Source of the DNA: Ruminococcaceae bacterium HV4-5-B5C
Lineage (GTDB): Bacteria > Bacillota > Clostridia > Oscillospirales > Acutalibacteraceae
Length of the DNA: 64,000 bases
NCBI GenBank assembly: GCA_900184925.1
Contig: FXYJ02000006.1
Coordinates: 186,001 to 250,000 of the forward strand
Direction: 5' to 3'
Shown here: positions 17,761 through 25,922 of the stretch, in pieces
Position numbering within the stretch: position 1 is the stretch's first letter
Layout: each line of letters begins with the position of its first letter
Notes under the pieces: generated by a model
Told to the model about the DNA's origin: nothing
Databases searched by the model: none
The model's input: the letters and a program-made list of their open reading frames with translations, nothing else
Translations under genes and position numbers: made by a program

Positions 17761-19028
17761 CGGTCAGAAAGACGGCGGTTCTGGCCATTACCGTTCTGCT
17801 TCTCTGCCTCGGTACAGTTCTGTTCGTTTTCCGGAAGTCCGACGAAGTCAGGCTCAGCCCGGTAGTCGTGAACGACATCGCGCAGTCGCTGGCGGAGCAG
17901 TGGGACAGCCTGAAAGACGGAAGCCTGCCGGGCCGCTCCTACGGAATCGACTACGTTGTGCTTGACGCCGACGGGAAGTTCGTCGCCGCAACCGGGAGCG
18001 GGCTCAACGAAACCGTGAACGACGCCGTCGCCAACCGCGACACCATTGTTGACATCTCCCGTGGCGGAAGGACTTACGGCAAGCTGATCCTCTACAACCG
18101 GACGGAAACGGAGTGGGAGGCATACCGCGTCCGCCTTCTCTGGATGAGCACGGGAGTTGTTGTCTTTCTGGTTCTGCTGATTCTTTTGTATTCGGTCTAC
18201 CTCGACCGGAAGATATTCCTGCCGTTCCGCAGGCTGCAGGATTTTGCGGGGCGCGTTGCGGAGGGGAATTTCGACATTCCGCTGAAAATGGACCGGGGAA
18301 ACCTGTTCGGTGCATTTACCGAGAGTTTTGACCTGATGCGCCATGAGCTTGCCCGGGCGAGAGAAAGCGAACGGAAAGCCAACCAGAGCAAGAAAGAGCT
18401 GGTGGCTTCGCTGAGTCATGACATCAAGACGCCGGTTGCGTCGATCAAGGCCGTGTCGGAGATTATGATGGTAAAAACAAGTGACGACGCGGAAAAGCGC
18501 CAGCTTGCGGTTATTGACGCAAAAGCCGATCAGATCGACACGCTCATTACAAACCTGTTCAGCGCCACGCTGGAAGAGCTGCAGAACCTGAAAGTAGCGG
18601 TTTCCGTGCAGAAAAGTTCGCTGCTTGCCGGGCTCATCCGCAGCGCCGACTACAACGGCTGTGCGGAAATTTCCCCGGTGCCCGACTGCATGATTATGGC
18701 AGATGCGCTTCGGCTCCAGCAGGTTGTCGACAACATCGTCAGCAATTCCTATAAATACGCCGGCACCTCCATTTCCGTTTCGTTCGCCGTTACGGGTGAA
18801 TTCCTTGAGGCGGAATTCCGCGACTACGGGCGCGGAGTGGGGCCCGAGGAGCTTCCGCTTCTGTCCCGAAAATACTACCGCGCCGCAAATGCGCAGGGCA
18901 AAAGCGGCGGAGGTCTCGGGCTTTACATTTCAAACTATCTGATGAACCGGATGGGCGGCGGCCTTGTGTGCCGCAATACGGAAGACGGGTTTGCTGTGAC
19001 CGTAAAGCTGAAAAAGGCCGAAAAATAA
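17757..19028 (+). CDS. Membrane sensor histidine kinase
   Basis: A 423-residue kinase with a transmembrane helix at about residues 7-25, an extracytoplasmic domain of about 95 residues, a second helix (about 125-147), a HAMP-like linker, the H-box LVASLSHDIKTPVASIKA (phospho-His near 222), the N-box VVDNIVSNSYKYA and the G-box GGGLGLYISNYL. It pairs with the regulator it overlaps by four bases. The presence of a real sensor domain distinguishes it from the small sensors of bacitracin-type BceS systems. The ligand cannot be told from sequence. Confidence 0.93.
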   Translation: MTVRKTAVLAITVLLLCLGTVLFVFRKSDEVRLSPVVVNDIAQSLAEQWDSLKDGSLPGRSYGIDYVVLDADGKFVAATGSGLNETVNDAVANRDTIVDISRGGRTYGKLILYNRTETEWEAYRVRLLWMSTGVVVFLVLLILLYSVYLDRKIFLPFRRLQDFAGRVAEGNFDIPLKMDRGNLFGAFTESFDLMRHELARARESERKANQSKKELVASLSHDIKTPVASIKAVSEIMMVKTSDDAEKRQLAVIDAKADQIDTLITNLFSATLEELQNLKVAVSVQKSSLLAGLIRSADYNGCAEISPVPDCMIMADALRLQQVVDNIVSNSYKYAGTSISVSFAVTGEFLEAEFRDYGRGVGPEELPLLSRKYYRAANAQGKSGGGLGLYISNYLMNRMGGGLVCRNTEDGFAVTVKLKKAEK

Positions 19029-19035
19029 GAAAGAT

Positions 19036-19090
19036 TTAAGAATCGGTTAAGGTCCCGGCAAAGACCCGTTAAGCACTCCCGTATTAAAAT
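19036..19090 (+). promoter_or_regulatory. Phased TTAAG direct repeats and -10 before the ABC transporter
   Basis: TTAAG occurs at 19036, 19047 and 19069, so the spacings are 11 and 22 bp, one and two helical turns. A TAAAAT -10 (19085-19090) follows with no good -35. Direct repeats at 11-bp steps in place of a -35 are typical of OmpR/PhoB-class activator sites. The response regulator two genes upstream is the obvious candidate. Confidence 0.55.
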
Positions 19091-19158
19091 AAGGCTGTAA
19101 AAGGCGAAACCGACTTATGGGCAAGGGCCGTTTACAGTCTTATTTTTGGAGGCATACG

Positions 19159-19917
19159 ATGAAAAACATTATTTTATCGACGCAGAAGCTCTGCAAGACG
19201 TTTTCCAACGGCGGACTGCAGCAGCATGTGCTGGAAAACCTCGATATTGAAATCTACGACGGCGATTTTACCGTGATTATGGGGGCGTCGGGCGCCGGAA
19301 AGTCCACGCTTCTCTATGCCCTTTCGGGCATGGATAAGCCGACGCTCGGTTCCATCCTGTTCGATGGGAAAGACATCACGTCGTTTTCAAACGACCGGCT
19401 GGCGGTGTTCCGCCGGCAGAACTGCGGCTTTGTGTTTCAGCAGATGTTTCTGATTGACAACATGAGCGTCATGGACAATATTCTTGCGGCGGGCCTGCTT
19501 GTCAGCGGTGACCGAAAAGCCATTACGGTACGGGCGAAGGAGCTTCTGCTCAAGGTTGGCCTGGAAGAAAACATCTGGGGTAAATTTCCTTCGCAGCTTT
19601 CCGGGGGTGAAACGCAGCGCGCGGCGATCGTGCGGGCGCTCATCAACCGGCCGAAGGTTGTTTTTGCCGACGAGCCGACCGGCGCGCTGAACTCTGCCGC
19701 CGGCAAAGCGGCGCTCGACGTGCTGACGGAAGTGAACGGCGAAGGGCAGAGTGTCGTGATGGTGACGCACGACCTGAAATCCGCACGGCGCGGCAACCGC
19801 ATTCTCTATATCCGCGACGGTGTCATTAACGGCGCCTGCGACCTGAGTACCTACGTCAGCGGGGACCGTGAGCGGCACGAAAAGCTCCGCTCATTCCTCG
19901 TGGAAATGGGGTGGTAG
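19159..19917 (+). CDS. ABC transporter ATP-binding protein (LolD/MacB class)
   Basis: A 252-residue ATPase. Walker A GASGAGKST is near residue 40, the Q-loop FVFQQMF near 90, the signature LSGGETQRAAIVRAL near 145, Walker B VVFADEPTGALNS near 170 and the H-loop MVTHD near 205. The ADEPTGALNS form is typical of MacB/LolD-type exporters that pair with FtsX-like permeases. The ATG at 19159 follows TGGAGG. It ends inside the start of the permease gene. Confidence 0.94.
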   Translation: MKNIILSTQKLCKTFSNGGLQQHVLENLDIEIYDGDFTVIMGASGAGKSTLLYALSGMDKPTLGSILFDGKDITSFSNDRLAVFRRQNCGFVFQQMFLIDNMSVMDNILAAGLLVSGDRKAITVRAKELLLKVGLEENIWGKFPSQLSGGETQRAAIVRALINRPKVVFADEPTGALNSAAGKAALDVLTEVNGEGQSVVMVTHDLKSARRGNRILYIRDGVINGACDLSTYVSGDRERHEKLRSFLVEMGW

Positions 19918-22277
19918 CCGTGCGCAAGGAGTTTATGCTCGCCTTTGCCAATGTGCGCAAAGAAAAGGGTCATACGGTGAGCCTTTTTCTGATGTTCCTC
20001 GTTGCCGCCCTCGTGTTGAACGCGGGGCTGCTCGTTCTGCTGAACTTCGGCAGCTATTTCGAAACAATGGCAAAGGAGCTCAACGCCTCCGACACCTACC
20101 TGCTTCTGCCGACGAAGCTGTACAATGAAGATGTGAAGCAGCTCATTGCCGAAAACAGCGTCGTGCGCAGGACGCAGGTTGAAAACTGCGTCGGGGGAAA
20201 TGTAAAAATCCCGTATAACGGCGACCAAAGAGACACTTCCATGCTGTTCAGCAATGCCGACGGGAAACGAGACCTGTCCCGGTGGAAATTTGTCGGGAAG
20301 CATCTTGCCCCCGAAGGCGACATGCCTGCCTATGTGCCGTATGTGCTGAACATTGACGGAGGGTACCGGCTGAACGACAGGCTGACCGTTACCTTCAGCG
20401 ATAAAACGGAAATTACCTTTACAATTAAGGGCTTTACGGACGATACGTTTTTCAGCTCGTTTGACACCGGCTACCTCAATGTTTATCTGCCCCAACGGAC
20501 GCTCGAAGCCGTGCGGCAGAAACTTGGGAGCAGCGAAGACAGAACGCTGATTTTTGCAAACGTCACGAAGCAGGAAAACAACCTGACTTCCAGTATTAAG
20601 GAAATGCTGCAGAACAAGCACCTGATCTCCGCCACCGACGCCGATAATGCCATCAGCAGCATCGGGCTCCCGCTGATCCGGATGTCACGGACGCTGATGG
20701 CGGGCGTTATGGCGTCGATGATGGTTGCGTTTGCCGCCATTATCGTCATCGTATGCCTTGCGGTTATCCGGTTCCGTGTTGCAACCAGCATTGACGACGA
20801 TATGCTGAAGATCGGTTCGCTGAAGGCGGTCGGGTACACGAGCCGCCAGATCATGGCGTCGATCGTCCTGCAGTTCACCTCGGTTGCCGTTCTGGGAAGT
20901 ATCGTCGGGATTCTTCTGTCGTACCTGACGACACCGGCTCTTTCGGACGTATTTGCCCACCAGTCCGGCCTGCTGTGGGAGCAGGGGTTCGACCCCGTCG
21001 TCAGCGGAATCACGCTGTGCTCGATTCTTGCAATTGTACTGCTTGTGTCGGTCCTCTCGGCGCGGCGCATCCGCAGGCTCAACCCGATTGTTGCGCTGCG
21101 GGGCGGCATCGTGACGCATTCTTTTAAGAAAAATCATCTTCCGCTTCAGAAGTCGAAAGGCCGTCTCTCCTTCCTTCTCGGCATGAAATCCATGCTGCAG
21201 AATAAAAAGGTGAGTGTTATGGTGGCGGTGATTCTTGTTTTTATTTCTTTCGCGAGCGCGTTTTCCGTTGTGCTTTTTTACAACTCGACGGTGGATACGT
21301 CGAAATTCGCCCAGGTCCCCGGCATCGAGCAGTCCGACGCCGAAGCATATTTCAATCCCGGCTCCGACAATGCTAAGGTGGTAGACAGCATTAAAAAGAT
21401 GGCGGGAGTGCGGAAGGTTCTGTACAATGACCGTCTCACCGGCAGCGTTCAGAACATGGCGATCTATCTTTACTCCATGGATGATTACTCGCGGAAAGAG
21501 ACCAATACGGTTTATGACGGGCGCTACCCGCGCCATGACAATGAGGTTGCCATGTCCGGGGTGGTTGCGAAGAGCATAAACAAGAAAATCGGGGATACCG
21601 TTACGCTGAAAATCGGGCCAAGACAGGCGGATTTCCTGATTACGGGCTTTACTCAGGGAATTACCATGGGAGGCTCCACCGGGTTTCTCACCCACGAAGG
21701 GATGCTGAGGCTCAACCCGGATTTTCAGCAGCAGGCTCTAGAGATCTACCTGAATGACAAATCCCAGAGTGCCTCATTTGTGAAAACGCTGGAGCGGGAG
21801 TACGGCAAATCGTTTTTGATCGTTATGGATGTCGACAAGGCTTTCGCACAGTCGATGGGTGCTTATACGTCTGTGATTTCCGAGGTCGGCGCCGTGATTT
21901 TCTTTGTTACGATCCTTGTCGTCGTGCTGGTGCTGTATTTTGTCGTCAATTCCTCCATTACCCGGCAGAAACGGACGCTCGGCATCCAGAAGGCAATCGG
22001 GTACACGACGTTCCAGTTGATGAATCAGGTTTCAGTCAGCTTTCTGGTTCCGGTAGCCGTGGGCGTTCTCCTTGGCTGTGTGCTCGGCATTACGCAGACG
22101 AACAATGTGATGTCCGTCGGGGAGTCGGCTATGTATATCGCGAAGGCGGACTATATTATTACCCCCGGCTGGATCGCGCTTTGCGGAGTTGCCATCCTTG
22201 CGCTCTCCTATGTGATCTCGCTTCTTGTAACGTACCGCATCCGCAAAATTTCGGCTTATGCCCTCATCAGTGAATAA
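19911..22277 (+). CDS. FtsX-family ABC transporter permease
   Basis: A 788-residue permease made of two similar halves. Helices lie at roughly residues 22-46, 262-290, 312-336, 362-386, 430-452, 655-680, 705-727 and 748-775, with a large extracytoplasmic domain after the first helix of each half. Each half ends in an FtsX-type loop (KIGSLKAVGYTSRQI; TLGIQKAIGYTTFQL). Eight helices with two external domains differ from the ten-helix BceB permeases. Start is GTG 19911 or GTG 19920, and no strong ribosome site decides between them. Substrate is unknown; exported peptides or lipoproteins are typical. Confidence 0.92.
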   Translation: MVAVRKEFMLAFANVRKEKGHTVSLFLMFLVAALVLNAGLLVLLNFGSYFETMAKELNASDTYLLLPTKLYNEDVKQLIAENSVVRRTQVENCVGGNVKIPYNGDQRDTSMLFSNADGKRDLSRWKFVGKHLAPEGDMPAYVPYVLNIDGGYRLNDRLTVTFSDKTEITFTIKGFTDDTFFSSFDTGYLNVYLPQRTLEAVRQKLGSSEDRTLIFANVTKQENNLTSSIKEMLQNKHLISATDADNAISSIGLPLIRMSRTLMAGVMASMMVAFAAIIVIVCLAVIRFRVATSIDDDMLKIGSLKAVGYTSRQIMASIVLQFTSVAVLGSIVGILLSYLTTPALSDVFAHQSGLLWEQGFDPVVSGITLCSILAIVLLVSVLSARRIRRLNPIVALRGGIVTHSFKKNHLPLQKSKGRLSFLLGMKSMLQNKKVSVMVAVILVFISFASAFSVVLFYNSTVDTSKFAQVPGIEQSDAEAYFNPGSDNAKVVDSIKKMAGVRKVLYNDRLTGSVQNMAIYLYSMDDYSRKETNTVYDGRYPRHDNEVAMSGVVAKSINKKIGDTVTLKIGPRQADFLITGFTQGITMGGSTGFLTHEGMLRLNPDFQQQALEIYLNDKSQSASFVKTLEREYGKSFLIVMDVDKAFAQSMGAYTSVISEVGAVIFFVTILVVVLVLYFVVNSSITRQKRTLGIQKAIGYTTFQLMNQVSVSFLVPVAVGVLLGCVLGITQTNNVMSVGESAMYIAKADYIITPGWIALCGVAILALSYVISLLVTYRIRKISAYALISE

Positions 22278-22292
22278 CAGCTTTCCCCGAAA

Positions 22293-22325
22293 CCTCCCGC
22301 CGTAAATCTTCGGCGGGAGGTTTTT
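22293..22325 (+). terminator. Intrinsic terminator after the ABC operon
   Basis: A perfect 10-bp stem CCTCCCGCCG (22293-22302) with CGGCGGGAGG (22311-22320), then TTTTT. Confidence 0.93.
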
Positions 22326-22442
22326 GCACGGCGAAGGAGCGAAAATAAGTTTCGTACCGAAAAAATCAACGGATGCCTTTCCAACAGAAGTCTGCGGTGC
22401 TAGGATAAAAGAAAAGCATCATGCGGGAAAGGAAGTACGGGT

Positions 22443-23918
22443 GTGAGCAGAATTCGGAACAAAAAAGCCGCCTTAGCCGCAGCCGCGGTTCTGCTATGCT
22501 TTCTGGCGAGCCTCGTCCCGATTTTTTATGTGTCTTTTTTTAACCACCCGACCGCGGACGACTACGGGTATTCGGACCTCGTGCACAGCGCGCTTCTCGG
22601 AGGCGGCGGGCTTTTCGGGGCCATCAGAGCGGCGTGCTCAGAGGTCGGGAGCACATATTTCACCTGGCAGGGGACGTTTTCGGCAGTCTTCCTGTTTTCG
22701 CTTCAGCCGGGCGTCTTTTCGCCGCATCTTTATTTCCTTACGACTTTCCTGATGGTCGGGGCACTGAGCGCTTCCACTGTGTTTTTCTGCGAGACCGTTT
22801 TTGTCCGATGGCTTGGGTGTGAAAAGAACCATCTGGTTGTGTTCGCTTTTTTGATCCTGTTCGCGTCCATCCAGTTCGTCCCCGACCGGTCGGAAGCTTT
22901 TTTCTGGTATAACGGGAGCGTCTATTACACGTTCTTTTATTCCCTTGCGCTTTTGCTTGCGGCGCTGCTGATCCGCATCCTGCTTGCAAAGTCAGCGCGG
23001 CAAAAAGTGATCCTCACTGTTTTGGCGTCGTTTGTCGCTTTTGTTCTCGGCGGTGGGAATTACTCGACTGCACTGGTCACGACGCTTTTGGTTGCCTTTG
23101 CGACGGCTGCGGTGTTTCGCAGGAAGAATGAATCCCGGTGGTGCTTTTTCACGCCGCTGACGGTTCTTGCAGTCTCTTTTCTCGTCAGCGCCGCCGCTCC
23201 GGGAAACGCAGTTCGGGCCGCTGCGCTTGCCGGACGGTCTCTTTCGCCCGCGGCGGCTGTCGGCCGGTCGCTGGTGTGCGCGGCCGGGTATCTCAGAAGC
23301 TGGAGCGGCCTGCCGCAGGTGGCATTGTTTCTTTCCCTGACGCCGTTCCTGTACCGCGCCGCGCAAAAATGCCGGTGGAGGTTTCGCCGTCCGCTTGCCG
23401 CATGTGTGTTGGCCTTCTGCTTTTTTGCAAGCCAGATGGCCCCGCCGTTCTATGCGATGGGCTTTGCCGGTGCGGGAAGGGAAATCGACATATATTACTA
23501 TTCGTATTATTTACTGGTAAGTTTCTGCATTTTTTATTTCTGCGGGTGGCTGAGCCGGAGGTTTTCGCAGAATAAACCCGCCACCGCGATACACAGAATT
23601 CTTCGTGACAAAAGTTTGGCGGTTGCGCTGACACTTTTCGTGCTGTTTCTGGCGGGTTGCCGGAACTTCGGCGTGACCCGCATGACATCGGGCGATACGG
23701 CGTTTGCCGTCCGTGCGAAAACAGTGAATGCATACGATGCGGAATACCGTGTCAGTTTGCAAAAGCTGAATACAGAAAAAGATGTCTGCCGCATTTCGGA
23801 GCTTAAAACAATCCCGGATTTTTTCAAACCGCTGAAGCTGCAGAGCTCGCCGGATTTTTGGGTGAACCGGCAACTGGAACATTATTTCGGAATCCGTGAG
23901 GTCATCAAAAAAACGTAG
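22443..23918 (+). CDS. Polytopic membrane protein, DUF6056/GT-C-like
   Basis: A 491-residue integral membrane protein with about ten to twelve hydrophobic helices and a soluble C-terminal tail of about 75 residues. An HPTADDYGYSD motif follows the first helix, then TYFTWQGTFSAVF, and APGNAVRAAAL appears mid-protein. A D-D pair after the first helix with an APGN-R motif is what I remember for the DUF6056 family and looks like GT-C glycosyltransferases using lipid-linked sugars. That reading is tentative. The GTG at 22443 follows AAAGGAAG. It is flanked by two strong terminators, so it is a single-gene unit. Confidence 0.75.
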   Translation: MSRIRNKKAALAAAAVLLCFLASLVPIFYVSFFNHPTADDYGYSDLVHSALLGGGGLFGAIRAACSEVGSTYFTWQGTFSAVFLFSLQPGVFSPHLYFLTTFLMVGALSASTVFFCETVFVRWLGCEKNHLVVFAFLILFASIQFVPDRSEAFFWYNGSVYYTFFYSLALLLAALLIRILLAKSARQKVILTVLASFVAFVLGGGNYSTALVTTLLVAFATAAVFRRKNESRWCFFTPLTVLAVSFLVSAAAPGNAVRAAALAGRSLSPAAAVGRSLVCAAGYLRSWSGLPQVALFLSLTPFLYRAAQKCRWRFRRPLAACVLAFCFFASQMAPPFYAMGFAGAGREIDIYYYSYYLLVSFCIFYFCGWLSRRFSQNKPATAIHRILRDKSLAVALTLFVLFLAGCRNFGVTRMTSGDTAFAVRAKTVNAYDAEYRVSLQKLNTEKDVCRISELKTIPDFFKPLKLQSSPDFWVNRQLEHYFGIREVIKKT

Positions 23919-23927
23919 CCTTCTTAA

Positions 23928-23974
23928 AATCCCCGCGCAAAACGGTTTTTAGGCCGTCTGCGCGGGGATTTTTT
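23928..23974 (+). terminator. Intrinsic terminator
   Basis: A 12-bp perfect outer stem, AATCCCCGCGCA (23928-23939) with TGCGCGGGGATT (23959-23970), an inner ACGG/CCGT pairing, then TTTT. Confidence 0.92.
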
Positions 23975-24119
23975 GTGCTGTGCATCAACCGGATTTCAGC
24001 GGAGGCTCGTTCTTTGCAGAACTTTTACGGTTGCTTTACACAACCTGCCTATCGGGAACCTTCCGGCGGAATTATAATTGTGGCGAAACGGAGGGAACCG
24101 CCGCCGGGGAGGAACGTGA

Positions 24120-24236
24120 ATGGAACAGCACAGAAAGAATTGCACTTTTCTGGCAATCCTATATGGTACCGCGTTCCTGATTTTTTGCTTTTTATTATGG
24201 GACTGGCTTTCAGGGATGCCGGTAAAGTCCTGGTAA
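24120..24236 (+). CDS. 38-residue single-helix membrane peptide
   Basis: The ATG at 24120 has a strong GGGGAGGA site six bases upstream, and a TATAAT -10 lies at 24073-24078. The product has a basic N-terminus (MEQHRKN), one hydrophobic helix of about 20 residues (FLAILYGTAFLIFCFLLW) and a short tail. It lies 31 bases before another small membrane-protein gene with an equally good ribosome site. I recognise no family. A longer overlapping frame (23975-24271) lacks such a start and looks like a shadow. Confidence 0.55.
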   Translation: MEQHRKNCTFLAILYGTAFLIFCFLLWDWLSGMPVKSW

Positions 24237-24267
24237 GGCAGCTCCGGCGGCTGAAGGGGGAAGAAAC

Positions 24268-24498
24268 ATGAAGCGGCAGATAACAGCCCTTGCGGGGGCG
24301 CGGGGAAAATCCGTCATCCTGGTGGGTGACCTGCTTTTATTCGCCGTTTTTGTTCGGTCTGTTCTTCTCTGGAACGGACAGGAGAACGTGCGAAGCCTTC
24401 TTGCCGTGCTGGGAGCGGGCACTCTGCTTTTTCTCTTTCACCGGTATTGCTCGCGGACACTTTGCGGTGCGGTGCCTGTGGTGATTCCGTACGTTTGA
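24268..24498 (+). CDS. 76-residue two-helix membrane protein
   Basis: The ATG at 24268 follows AAGGGGGAAG by five bases. The product has a basic N-terminus (MKRQITALAGARGK), two hydrophobic helices (about residues 15-34 and 43-58) and a Cys-containing loop HRYCSRTLCG. It forms an apparent two-gene unit with the 38-residue peptide upstream and ends 48 bases before a GC hairpin. No family is recognised. Confidence 0.6.
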   Translation: MKRQITALAGARGKSVILVGDLLLFAVFVRSVLLWNGQENVRSLLAVLGAGTLLFLFHRYCSRTLCGAVPVVIPYV

Positions 24499-24545
24499 CA
24501 CGCCAAAAGTCACGACAGCGGAATCAGGCGGTCTGACACAATGAT

Positions 24546-24576
24546 GGCCCCGGAGCTTTCGCTCCGGGGCCTCTTT
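24546..24576 (+). terminator. Hairpin terminator between convergent units
   Basis: A perfect 11-bp stem GGCCCCGGAGC (24546-24556) with GCTCCGGGGCC (24561-24571), loop TTTC, followed by TCTTTG. The T-run is short, but the stem is very strong and lies between a plus-strand unit and the end of the minus-strand SDR gene. Confidence 0.65.
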
Positions 24577-24596
24577 GAAAGAAAACAAAGCTCCGG

Positions 24597-25352
24597 TTAG
24601 CCGGATTTGCGGCGCTGGATGCGGTACATGATGCGGACGACCGCCCATTCCGGAAGGAAGCGCTCTCCCAAAAGAGCTGCCTTCATCCCCCCGCCGGGAA
24701 CGATGACCGTCTTTCCCGCAAACATTCCGCGAAGGCCGCAGGCGGCCGCGCGTTCGGGGGAGAGCCCTTTTCGGCCCGGCTTCACGCCTGCGACCCCGTC
24801 AAACTCGGTTTCTACCGGCCCGGGGCAGAGAACGCTGACGGTAACGGAGCTGCCCCCGCGGCGCAGTTCTTCGGCAAGCGCTTCGGTCAGGCGCAGAACA
24901 TATGCCTTGGAAGCGTAGTAAGAAGAAAAGAGAGGGCCGGGCTGGAATGCCGCCGATGACGAGACGTTCAGAATGCGTCCGCTCCCCTGCCCGGCGAAAT
25001 CCCGGCAGAACAGCTTGGTAAGAATATGGAGCGCCCGGATGTTGACGTCGTTCATGCGCAGCTCGCGTTCCAGTGAGGTCTCGAGGAACGGGCCGAAAAC
25101 GCCGGAACCGGCGCAGTTGATGAGCACATCAACCCCGTCGCCTTTCGTCTGTTCGTAGAGCGAGAGACATTCCTGCTCCGAAGAGAGGTCGGCCGTAATG
25201 ATGCGGGTCGGTGTTTTCAGTTCTTTCTGAAGCTGTTCGAGCCTTTCGGCGCGCCGTGCCGTCAGGATCAATTCATACCCCACGGCACTGAGCTGCCGGG
25301 CGAATTCCCGGCCGATGCCCGAGCTCGCGCCCGTAACGAGAGCCTTTTTCAT
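24597..25352 (-). CDS. Short-chain dehydrogenase/reductase
   Basis: A 251-residue Rossmann enzyme with the NAD(P) motif TGASSGIG at residues 7-14, NCAGSG near 82, catalytic Ser in VSSSAAF (near 135) and the YYASK Tyr-Lys pair (near 148-153). The C-terminal extension with GLSPERAAACGLRGMF is like the DltE/short-chain ketoreductase group. The ATG at 25352 overlaps the stop of thpR (ATGA), so the two are coupled. An upstream extension to 25421 is a shadow inside thpR. Substrate is unknown. Confidence 0.92.
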   Translation of the reverse strand: MKKALVTGASSGIGREFARQLSAVGYELILTARRAERLEQLQKELKTPTRIITADLSSEQECLSLYEQTKGDGVDVLINCAGSGVFGPFLETSLERELRMNDVNIRALHILTKLFCRDFAGQGSGRILNVSSSAAFQPGPLFSSYYASKAYVLRLTEALAEELRRGGSSVTVSVLCPGPVETEFDGVAGVKPGRKGLSPERAAACGLRGMFAGKTVIVPGGGMKAALLGERFLPEWAVVRIMYRIQRRKSG

Positions 25353-25888
25353 TCCGCGCCCACCAGTTCCCTTCCGGCGATCTCGGTATAGACCCGGCGA
25401 CCGTCCCAAAGCTCCGAGCACATCAGGCTGAGAGAATCGGCCCGCGTCCGGAGGACGGGGACGGTGAGCGCTGTGCGGTCACAGCCGCTTTTCAGCACCG
25501 CCTGCCGCACGAGCGTCAGATGCGGGCGGTACGGGCGCTCTTCAATTTGAAATCCGCGCCTGCGAAGCGCTTCGCAGAGAGTGTCGTAAAGCGCGCAGAG
25601 CGGCTCTGACCGTTCCACCCCGGCCCAGTAGAGGCTTCCGCCGCGCCGGTTGAAACAACCCATGCCGCCGATTTCGAGCGGGAAGCTTCTGCCGGGTGCT
25701 TCTGCCATGGCCGCTTTTGCCTCGGCGAGGCGTTCGGGCGGTACTTCTCCGAGAAAGACAAGTGTCAGATGCAGGTTTTCACGCGGAGTGAAACGTCCCT
25801 GCCCGCAGCAGGGGCGGATTCGGTCGATCGCCGCGCAGAGAGCGTCCCTGACGGCTTCGCTGAACGGAATGGAAAAAAACAGTCTCAT
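25349..25888 (-). CDS. thpR: RNA 2',3'-cyclic phosphodiesterase (2'-5' RNA ligase family)
   Basis: A 179-residue 2H phosphoesterase with the two diagnostic H-x-T/S-x motifs, HLTLVFLG near residue 40 and HLTLVRQ near 127. The enzyme opens 2',3'-cyclic phosphates on RNA ends and in vitro joins tRNA halves by 2'-5' bonds. Length is usual for ThpR. It is the first gene of a two-gene unit with the SDR, a pairing whose meaning is unclear. Confidence 0.93.
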   Translation of the reverse strand: MRLFFSIPFSEAVRDALCAAIDRIRPCCGQGRFTPRENLHLTLVFLGEVPPERLAEAKAAMAEAPGRSFPLEIGGMGCFNRRGGSLYWAGVERSEPLCALYDTLCEALRRRGFQIEERPYRPHLTLVRQAVLKSGCDRTALTVPVLRTRADSLSLMCSELWDGRRVYTEIAGRELVGAE

Positions 25889-25922
25889 TGCGTATCGCGC
25901 CTCGCTTTCGTGATTCTGTCTG

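Noticed and set aside
23975..24271. 98-codon frame overlapping the small membrane-protein pair
   Set aside because: No ribosome site, and the competing 38-codon frame has an excellent one and a coherent membrane helix.
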